Shown here: positions 54,524-61,010 of the stretch, piece after piece
Layout of the letters: the number at the start of each line of letters is the position of its first letter
How positions within the stretch are numbered: the stretch's first letter is position 1
From: Bacteroides ovatus
Lineage (GTDB): Bacteria; Bacteroidota; Bacteroidia; Bacteroidales; Bacteroidaceae
DNA length: 64,000 nt
Assembly (NCBI RefSeq): GCF_001314995.1
Contig: NZ_CP012938.1
Location: forward strand, 3,844,001 to 3,908,000
Direction: 5' to 3'
The notes under the pieces: generated by a model
The model's database searches: none
What the model saw: the letters and a program-made list of their open reading frames with translations, nothing else
What the model was told of the DNA's origin: nothing
Made by a program: the position numbers and the translations under genes

Positions 54524-55813
54524 TTAGCCTCTTTTTTGCTCAATATCGAGCCCTTTGAACTTCTTCAATTCTTCGGTCGATACCAGTTTATACAGCTTGT
54601 CACTGGGACGTATCTTATCCGATTTCATGGAGAAATGCTGTCCCTTCTTCACTGTTTGCACAGATTCCAAGTCAACACGGGCTTCTTCCAAAGTCATAAA
54701 TAGTGCACCGGTAGTCGGCCCTGTAATGAGAAGCTTATCGCCTACACTTACTTCAGCAGCTTCTACCAGGAATTCGGAAACTCCGATATTGGAAAAGTAT
54801 TTGATACCTTTACCTACATAAATCTTACGTTCCGTAGCTGCCGAACCATAATTCCTGGTCCATTCGCCCAAACGCTGTCCCAAGTAATATCCATCCCAGA
54901 AGCCACGGTTGAATACGGTTTTCAGGCGTTCATCCCAAGCCGCAATCTTTTCATCGGTGAATGTTCCATCCAAATAAGCCTTGATAGCTTCTTTGTAACA
55001 TTCAACCACCGTACGTACATATTCAGGTCCACGGGCACGGCCTTCAATCTTGAATACACGTACACCAGCATCCAACATTTTATTCATAAAATGGATGGTC
55101 TTCAAGTCTTTCGGTGACATGATATATTCGTTATCAATATCCAGCTCCACATCCGTTTCCTTATCACGAACCGTGTAAGAACGGCGACATACCTGCATAC
55201 AAGCACCGCGATTGGCCGAATGATTCATCTCATGTAAAGAGAGATAGCATTTACCCGATACTGCCATACAAAGCGCGCCGTGGCAGAACATTTCGATACG
55301 AAGTTGTTCGCCGCTCGGACCACAGATATGTTCTTCCTGAATCTGGCGATAGATTTCGGCTACCTGCTCCAGATTCAACTCACGAGCCAATACTACCACA
55401 TCTGCAAATTGTGCGTAGAATTTTAAAGCCTCTGCATTGGAGATATTCAACTGGGTGGAAAGATGCACCTCCTGTCCTATCTGACGGGCATAATTCATCA
55501 CTGCCACATCAGCTGCAATCACCGCAGAAATTCCCGCTTCCTTGGCTGCATCGACAATAGTATGCATCAGAGGGATATCTTTATCATAGATAATCGTATT
55601 GACCGTCAGGTAACTCTTCATCCCGTGCTCATCACACGTACGGGCTATTTCCCGCAAATCATCAATCGTGAATGTATTAGCCGAACGGGCACGCATATTC
55701 AGGTTTTCTATACCGAAATAGATAGAATCGGCACCTGCCTGAATGGCCGCAGCAAGAGATTCGCGCGACCCCACAGGAGCCATTATTTCAAAATCTTTCA
55801 AACTAAGACTCAT
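54524..55813 (-). CDS. U32 peptidase-like protein (probable tRNA U34 hydroxylation enzyme)
   Basis: The 429-residue protein begins with MAPVGSRESLAAAIQAGADS, the opening of the U32 barrel, and has HLSTQLNISNAEALKFY and IEMFCHGALCMAVSGKCYLS. RGACMQVCRRSY and KIEGRARGPEYVRTVVECY follow. The four cysteines in the middle (FC, LC, KC, AC..VC) match the cluster-binding set of the TrhP/YegQ group, which makes 5-hydroxyuridine at tRNA position 34; older annotation calls these collagenases. It is the first gene of the operon with the thioesterase and dprA, and starts about 40 bases after its -7 box. Confidence 0.85.
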   Translation of the reverse strand: MSLSLKDFEIMAPVGSRESLAAAIQAGADSIYFGIENLNMRARSANTFTIDDLREIARTCDEHGMKSYLTVNTIIYDKDIPLMHTIVDAAKEAGISAVIAADVAVMNYARQIGQEVHLSTQLNISNAEALKFYAQFADVVVLARELNLEQVAEIYRQIQEEHICGPSGEQLRIEMFCHGALCMAVSGKCYLSLHEMNHSANRGACMQVCRRSYTVRDKETDVELDIDNEYIMSPKDLKTIHFMNKMLDAGVRVFKIEGRARGPEYVRTVVECYKEAIKAYLDGTFTDEKIAAWDERLKTVFNRGFWDGYYLGQRLGEWTRNYGSAATERKIYVGKGIKYFSNIGVSEFLVEAAEVSVGDKLLITGPTTGALFMTLEEARVDLESVQTVKKGQHFSMKSDKIRPSDKLYKLVSTEELKKFKGLDIEQKRG

Positions 55814-55856
55814 AGAATATATACTTATTTGTATCAGTTAAGCAAATGAATGCGTA

Positions 55857-55884
55857 CAAAGGTAGGCTTTTTTCCGTATTTTTG
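55857..55884. promoter_or_regulatory. Back-to-back -7 boxes of the U32 operon and dusB
   Basis: TACCTTTG on the minus strand (55864-55857) serves the U32 gene and TATTTTTG on the plus strand (55877-55884) serves dusB. Both fit TAnnTTTG; -33 boxes are not clear. The boxes are 12 bases apart, so the two promoters must overlap. Confidence 0.5.
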
Positions 55885-55937
55885 CAGCGAAAACAAGAAG
55901 TTACTTCAATCATAAACAGTAAATAGCAGATTCATAT

Positions 55938-56933
55938 ATGAAGATAGGCCAAATAGATCTAGGTAAATATCCCATCTTACTTGCTCCGATGGAGGACGTA
56001 ACCGATCCGGCTTTCCGCCTAATGTGCAAGAAATTCGGAGCAGACATGGTATACACCGAATTTGTATCGAGTGACGCACTGATACGTGCTGTCAGCAAGA
56101 CTGCACAGAAACTAAGTATCAGCGATGCAGAACGTCCTGTCGCCATCCAGATATACGGGAAAGATACGGAGACAATGGTGGAAGCTGCCAAGATTGTAGA
56201 GCAGGCACAACCTGACATTCTGGATATTAACTTCGGATGCCCGGTGAAAAGAGTAGCTGGAAAAGGCGCTGGAGCAGGTATGTTACAAAATATCCCCAAG
56301 ATGCTGGAGATCACCCGTGCTGTCGTAGATGCGGTGAAAATACCCGTAACAGTGAAGACTCGTTTGGGATGGGATGCAAACAATAAAGTAATTGTAGAAT
56401 TAGCGGAACAATTGCAAGATTGTGGCATAGCCGCATTGACCATACATGGCCGTACCCGCGCACAAATGTATACCGGAGAGGCGGATTGGACACTGATAGG
56501 CGAAGTGAAGAATAATCCGAGAATGCATATTCCCATTATCGGTAATGGAGACGTGACCAGTCCTCAACGCTGTAAGGAGTGTTTTGACCGTTATGGAGTA
56601 GATGCTGTAATGATCGGTCGCGCCAGCTTCGGTCGTCCATGGATATTCAAGGAAATAAAACACTATTTAGAGACAGGTGAAGAATTACCTCCACTTAGTT
56701 TTGAATGGTGTATGGAAGTACTTCGTCAGGAAGTGGTAGACAGCGTTAATCTGCTCGATGAGCGTAGAGGTATTTTGCATGTACGCCGTCATCTGGCCGC
56801 AAGCCCGTTATTCAAAGGAATCCCTAACTTCCGCAACACACGTATTGCGATGTTACGGGCAGAAACAAAAGAAGAGCTTTTCCGGATATTTGATGAAATC
56901 ACTTCCCAACGCAAAGAAAATCCGGAAATTTAA
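55938..56933 (+). CDS. dusB: tRNA-dihydrouridine synthase, DusB type
   Basis: The 331-residue product has the flavin-dependent Dus barrel: APMEDVTDPAFRLMCKKFGA, YTEFVSSDALIRA, the FMN-binding DINFGCPVKRVAGKGAGAG with its catalytic Cys, VTVKTRLGW, LTIHGRTRAQMYTGEADW and IPIIGNGDVTSP. GVDAVMIGRASFGRPWIF completes the barrel, and a small C-terminal helical domain (LRQEVVDSVN...LHVRRHLA) binds tRNA. It reduces uridine to dihydrouridine. It is divergent from the U32 tRNA-modifying enzyme and convergent with the PAP2 gene. Confidence 0.93.
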   Translation: MKIGQIDLGKYPILLAPMEDVTDPAFRLMCKKFGADMVYTEFVSSDALIRAVSKTAQKLSISDAERPVAIQIYGKDTETMVEAAKIVEQAQPDILDINFGCPVKRVAGKGAGAGMLQNIPKMLEITRAVVDAVKIPVTVKTRLGWDANNKVIVELAEQLQDCGIAALTIHGRTRAQMYTGEADWTLIGEVKNNPRMHIPIIGNGDVTSPQRCKECFDRYGVDAVMIGRASFGRPWIFKEIKHYLETGEELPPLSFEWCMEVLRQEVVDSVNLLDERRGILHVRRHLAASPLFKGIPNFRNTRIAMLRAETKEELFRIFDEITSQRKENPEI

Positions 56934-56951
56934 ATCAACACCTATTATATC

Positions 56952-56987
56952 TATTCTTCAGGAGCTTGTACTTGTTCCTGAAGAATA
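56952..56987. terminator. Hairpin between convergent dusB and PAP2 genes
   Basis: TATTCTTCAGGA (56952-56963) pairs perfectly with TCCTGAAGAATA (56976-56987), a 12-bp stem with a 12-base loop. No real T-run follows on either strand, but the place between two convergent stops supports transcript ending. Confidence 0.55.
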
Positions 56988-57022
56988 ACATGATCTAATT
57001 AAAACGTTAAGGTCTTCGGTTT

Positions 57023-57988
57023 CTATTTAAACATCGGCTGCGCAAACCACTTTTTAAACATCCAGGTTACGACCACATACAATAGGAATGCGGAGAAGAA
57101 ACCAACAATGGCATCAATCACATAATGCGCCTGAATATATACGGTAGCCCCACAGAGCAACATATAGAAAGGTATAAGACAGGCAAACAACTTCTTGCTG
57201 CCACGCCAAGCCATAATCATCAGAATAGTAGAAATGCCTACATGCGAACTGGGGAATGCCGCCGTAGGACGTTCACCCACTTGCTGCGAGCCTTCCACCA
57301 AACTATAAAAAAATCCGTGCTGATAGCCCGGTCCGGGAAGTAACTCCTGATTATGATTGAAATAATCACCGATAGCAGGAAAAATACCTTTAGATACATT
57401 ATCAATACCAATGGCAGGAAAATAGAATTGAGGGCCTGCAACAGGAACGAATATATAAATCAGATAGTAAATAAAGAAAGAAGTGACAAGCACAAAAGAC
57501 ATCTTTTCGAACCACTCAAACTTATAAATGAAATAGAATAGAGCCACGATCAGCATCATCGGATAATAAAAGAAATATCCCATATTGAATGCCTCGCTGA
57601 CTATAAGATGCGGAAACGTATGACAGAACCAAATAGCAGGCTGACCATTGAAAATAAACTGTTCGGCAGTTGCAAATACATGATCTAAATTCGGAAAGAA
57701 ACGATTGAACTCGAAAGTATCCGGATACCAGTAAGACAGCAGACTCATCTGAATGACAATACGCACAAATGCCGAAAATTTACAGGGAGCAAGACGATAA
57801 AGATACATTAATAAAAAAGTCATTGCTGCGATCATAGCCCTATCCAGCAACATGTGCCATGGATGATCCATCCGCTGAAACAGGAACAGAATCAATATGG
57901 AAGTCAACAGATTATAAATCAATGTAATCTTTTCCACAGCAAACAACCCTTTCCGGGTTTCTATGCGCTTAAATAAGTCTAAAGCCAT
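57023..57988 (-). CDS. PAP2-superfamily membrane protein (Aur1/Ipt1-like)
   Basis: The 321-residue protein has six to eight membrane segments. Catalytic motifs lie on the outer face: a GPQFYFP stretch (185-191), RPTAAFPSSHVGIS (PSSH 246-249) and YIQAHYVIDAIVG (H288, D292). This is the PAP2_3 group that includes inositol phosphorylceramide synthase (Aur1), so a lipid head-group transferase is as likely as a phosphatase. Bacteroides make sphingolipids with phosphorylated heads. Its start lies inside the last codons of the epimerase gene (10-base overlap), which suggests a linked role. The substrate is not known. Confidence 0.8.
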   Translation of the reverse strand: MALDLFKRIETRKGLFAVEKITLIYNLLTSILILFLFQRMDHPWHMLLDRAMIAAMTFLLMYLYRLAPCKFSAFVRIVIQMSLLSYWYPDTFEFNRFFPNLDHVFATAEQFIFNGQPAIWFCHTFPHLIVSEAFNMGYFFYYPMMLIVALFYFIYKFEWFEKMSFVLVTSFFIYYLIYIFVPVAGPQFYFPAIGIDNVSKGIFPAIGDYFNHNQELLPGPGYQHGFFYSLVEGSQQVGERPTAAFPSSHVGISTILMIMAWRGSKKLFACLIPFYMLLCGATVYIQAHYVIDAIVGFFSAFLLYVVVTWMFKKWFAQPMFK

Positions 57989-58986
57989 CCTTCATTTTTA
58001 TACCAGGCAATGGTTTCTCGAACTCCCTTTTCCAAATCATATTCGGGCACATACCCCAGTTCATCCATTACCGGGGTTATATCGCATTGCCAGTTACGTT
58101 GTTTCATTATCTTATATTTATCCGAATTCAGAGTACTGCTCCTCCCGGAACGTGTAGCAATGAATTCAGCGAACAAAGATATAACTTTTAGCACAATTAA
58201 TGGACATTTCAAGTGAAGAACAAACGGATTACCCAATTCTTTTTGTATCAAATCCGAAAAGGCACGGCTTTTATAAACTTTCCCGTCTGTCAAAAAATAC
58301 GCCTTACGAACTACTTTTTTCTCTATTCCCAGGAAAATAGCCTGCACAATGTCTTTCACATACACAAAAGTCAAATCCTGACGACGGAAACCGACCGAAA
58401 AATCAACGTGTTTCCGGATAGACTTTGCCATCAGATAGTAATCAGCTTCACGAGGTCCATAGACTCCTGTAGGACGATAAATGACATAAGGGAAACCAGG
58501 CATACTCTGAATATACAACTCCGCTTTCAGTTTGCTCAATCCATAAGCAGTATTGGGTACCGGAGGGTCGTCCGCTTTTATCGGAGTATAGTCCTTCTCA
58601 CGTACAGGTCCGAACACACTCAATGTACTGATATAGATAAACTGTTTCGGAACCATATTCAGCTCCTTCAATGTATCGATAAAATATTTGGTCTGAAGAT
58701 AATTCACATAGTCAAAAGAGTGCTTGTCGGGGCACTTTGTAACACCGGCGCAATGAATGATATAATCAAATTTGTTGTAAGTGCCTTTATGCCCGGAGAG
58801 TTGGGCACGAAGTTCATTAGGGTGCGCAAAATCCAGTTCCAGAAAGTGGATTTTCCGGTTTTTCAAATACCGCTTGCTACTCGTAGAACGAATCCCGGCC
58901 CACACACCAAACTTTCGCTTCAACGCTTCCTCCACGATGAAACTGCCGATAAAACCACTCGCGCCTGTAATTAAAATACTCTCCAT
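57979..58986 (-). CDS. NAD-dependent epimerase/dehydratase family protein
   Basis: The 335-residue protein starts with the NAD-binding ILITGASGFIGSFIVEEAL. It has the extended short-chain dehydrogenase features: HCAGVTKCPDKHSFDYVN, catalytic Ser in YISTLSVFG and the Tyr-Lys pair in TAYGLSKLKAE, then VIYRPTGVYGPREADYY. A substrate-binding C-terminal part follows. Substrates may be nucleotide sugars or lipid precursors. It has its own -7 box (TATCTTTG, 59044-59037 on the minus strand) and overlaps the PAP2 gene by 10 bases, so the two are probably co-translated. Confidence 0.85.
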   Translation of the reverse strand: MESILITGASGFIGSFIVEEALKRKFGVWAGIRSTSSKRYLKNRKIHFLELDFAHPNELRAQLSGHKGTYNKFDYIIHCAGVTKCPDKHSFDYVNYLQTKYFIDTLKELNMVPKQFIYISTLSVFGPVREKDYTPIKADDPPVPNTAYGLSKLKAELYIQSMPGFPYVIYRPTGVYGPREADYYLMAKSIRKHVDFSVGFRRQDLTFVYVKDIVQAIFLGIEKKVVRKAYFLTDGKVYKSRAFSDLIQKELGNPFVLHLKCPLIVLKVISLFAEFIATRSGRSSTLNSDKYKIMKQRNWQCDITPVMDELGYVPEYDLEKGVRETIAWYKNEGWL

Positions 58987-59036
58987 TATTACTTTTCAGG
59001 TCCTACATGAATATTAATTGAAAAAATATGATGCCA

Positions 59037-59044
59037 CAAAGATA
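59037..59044 (-). promoter_or_regulatory. -7 box of the epimerase-PAP2 operon
   Basis: TATCTTTG on the minus strand fits TAnnTTTG exactly and lies about 50 bases upstream of the epimerase start. No clear -33 element is seen. It falls inside the overlong N-terminal frame of the sigma factor gene, which argues against that longer start. Confidence 0.45.
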
Positions 59045-59068
59045 CGATAAATATAAAATAAAAGCCAT

Positions 59069-59100
59069 TTTGCTTTTCTCAATTATTATTTGTTTATTTG
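59069..59100 (+). promoter_or_regulatory. Promoter of the ECF sigma factor gene
   Basis: TTTG (59069-59072), 20 bases, then TTTATTTG (59093-59100). The -33 box and spacing are ideal and the -7 box has one mismatch. It lies inside the longest open frame and supports the GTG start at 59139. Confidence 0.6.
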
Positions 59101-59138
59101 CAACGCGATTCATTTACTATTCAACACTTTTAAAGCAC

Positions 59139-59633
59139 GTGGAAGATAAGGCCGATTTTGATTTTCTTTTTAAAGAGTACTATCCTCAACTTTATTATTA
59201 TGCATTTCACCTGATTAATAATATGGAGGCTAGCAAGGATATCGTAAGCGACGCCTTCGAATTTATTTGGGCCAATTATGCAAAAATAGATAAAGCCACG
59301 GCTAAATCTTATCTATACATTTACGTTCGCAACAAAAGCATTGACTTCCTGCGACATCAGAATATACATGAACAATATGTACAAATCTACTCCGAACTGA
59401 CCAAAAGTTATGTTGAAACGGAATATCAGGAGCAGGATGAGAGAATGATGCATATCAGTAAGGCAATGGAAAAACTGACTCCACATACCAAGCATATTTT
59501 AGAAGAATGTTATATCCAACGCAAGAAATATCAGGAAGTGGCAGAAGAGTTAAATATCAGTGTCAGTGCAGTCAGGAAGCATATTGTGAAAGCATTACAG
59601 GTGATACGTGAAGAATGTGCAAAAAAATCATAA
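59139..59633 (+). CDS. ECF sigma factor (SigW/FecI type)
   Basis: I start the gene at GTG 59139, giving 164 residues with the normal ECF beginning VEDKADFDFLFKEYYPQLYY. The open frame extends to an ATG at 59028, but its extra 37 residues are hydrophobic and unlike a sigma factor, and they would contain the -33/-7 promoter above. Region 2 runs to AYEFIWAN-like DAFEFIWANYAK, and region 4 is HTKHILEECYIQRKKYQEVAEEL-type with a helix-turn-helix (ELNISVSAVRKHIVKAL). ECF sigmas with FecR partners are switched on by an STN-bearing SusC when its glycan is bound. The FecR gene follows 59 bases downstream. Confidence 0.85.
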   Translation: MEDKADFDFLFKEYYPQLYYYAFHLINNMEASKDIVSDAFEFIWANYAKIDKATAKSYLYIYVRNKSIDFLRHQNIHEQYVQIYSELTKSYVETEYQEQDERMMHISKAMEKLTPHTKHILEECYIQRKKYQEVAEELNISVSAVRKHIVKALQVIREECAKKS

Positions 59634-59692
59634 AGCAGGTGTCTTTATTTTATGATTAAACGTAATATAAATAAGTATGATACAGTCAAACA

Positions 59693-60859
59693 GTGATGAA
59701 TAAAGATATTGACAATATAGATAATACAGATAAATCTGTAGAGAAGGCACTCGACATTATGGAGAGCTCTTCAGAAATAAACGTCGAACAACTGCAGGAA
59801 ATGCTTAAAGATGAAGAAACCCTACAGGCTTGTCGCGACATCATGGATAGTAGTCTTTTCCTACAACAAAAAAGCGGAATGGAACTACCCAATATAGAGA
59901 TGGAGCTAGAACGATTCAAGAAAAAACAATACACGACAAGAATGCGTTCCAACTTCTGGAAAGTAAGTATGGGAATAGCCGCCATGATTGCCGTTCTATT
60001 TGGAACTTACTATCTTATCAATACCCTGACGACCCCTACTCTTGAACCAATCACTGTATTTACTGCTGATGCTGCCCCTCAACATATCACTCTGCAAAAA
60101 GATAACGGAGAAAAGATTGTATTAGACGAACCACAATCAAGCAACCAAACCTTGCCACAGAAAGTGATCTCAAAGTCCGAGAAAAAAGAACTGGATTACA
60201 GGCAAGTCATTTCAACGACCACTCAAACACATGTACTCACTGTTCCACGCGGTGAAAGTTTCAAGGTAGTGTTATGTGACGGCACGGAGGTCTGGCTCAA
60301 TGCTAATAGTAACTTTGTCTATCCAACGGCCTTTATTGGCGACGAACGTATCGTCACTTTAGAAGGTGAGGCTTATTTTAAAGTGACCAAAGATCCGGAG
60401 CGACCTTTCATCGTAAAAACCAAAACTGTGCAAACCCGTGTTCTCGGTACTGAATTTAATATACGCAGCTATACTCCTGAAGATACTCATGTAGTGCTTA
60501 TTAATGGAAAAGTAGAAGTCAGCAATACCAAAGGAGGATCATATACCAGACTATATCCGGGAGAAGATGCACATCTGCAATCTGATGGCAACTTTATCCT
60601 GGCAGAAGTAGATCTAGACTCCTATGTTTATTGGAAAGACGGCTATTTCTACTTTGACAATGTCACATTGAAAGATATTATGCAAAATTTGGGACGTTGG
60701 TACAATGTAAACATAGAGTTCAGAAACAAAGAAGCGATGGAGTATAAAATGCACTTTATATCCGATCGTACCAAAGACCTGGAACATACGATCTCATTAC
60801 TTAATAGAATGAAAAAAGTGACAGTCACCTTGCAAGGCAATACGCTTACTGTAGACTAG
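59693..60859 (+). CDS. FecR-type anti-sigma factor
   Basis: The 388-residue protein has a cytoplasmic N-terminal part (1-85), one transmembrane helix (about 90-109, VSMGIAAMIAVLFGTYYLI), a periplasmic FecR domain (about 190-290: VPRGESFKVVLCDGTEVWLN, FIGDERIVTLEGEAYFKV, VLGTEFNIRSY) and a C-terminal DUF4974 domain (about 310-388: YFYFDNVTLKDIMQNLGRWY). It holds the sigma factor until the outer-membrane receptor reports ligand. It is placed between the sigma and receptor genes, the usual order. The start could also be the second ATG. Confidence 0.92.
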   Translation: MMNKDIDNIDNTDKSVEKALDIMESSSEINVEQLQEMLKDEETLQACRDIMDSSLFLQQKSGMELPNIEMELERFKKKQYTTRMRSNFWKVSMGIAAMIAVLFGTYYLINTLTTPTLEPITVFTADAAPQHITLQKDNGEKIVLDEPQSSNQTLPQKVISKSEKKELDYRQVISTTTQTHVLTVPRGESFKVVLCDGTEVWLNANSNFVYPTAFIGDERIVTLEGEAYFKVTKDPERPFIVKTKTVQTRVLGTEFNIRSYTPEDTHVVLINGKVEVSNTKGGSYTRLYPGEDAHLQSDGNFILAEVDLDSYVYWKDGYFYFDNVTLKDIMQNLGRWYNVNIEFRNKEAMEYKMHFISDRTKDLEHTISLLNRMKKVTVTLQGNTLTVD

Positions 60860-60866
60860 ATTTTTA

Positions 60867-60893
60867 TTGCATAAGTATAACTAATCTATGCAA
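60867..60893. repeat. Small inverted repeat after the FecR gene
   Basis: TTGCATA (60867-60873) is inverted at TATGCAA (60887-60893) with a 13-base spacer. It may be a weak terminator or a binding site before the SusC gene; I cannot tell. Confidence 0.35.
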
Positions 60894-61010
60894 AATACAA
60901 CAAAATATCACTTTTATTAAAAAATAAATCGCAAAAGGGGTATCCATTTTTTCTTCTCATACGAACTAGTTATATAAACATGTTCAAATAGTGTTATTAA
61001 AGACAAACGT

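Noticed and set aside
58213..58974. Plus-strand open frame of 253 codons
   Set aside because: It is antisense to the epimerase gene, which has a complete NAD-binding motif and active site.
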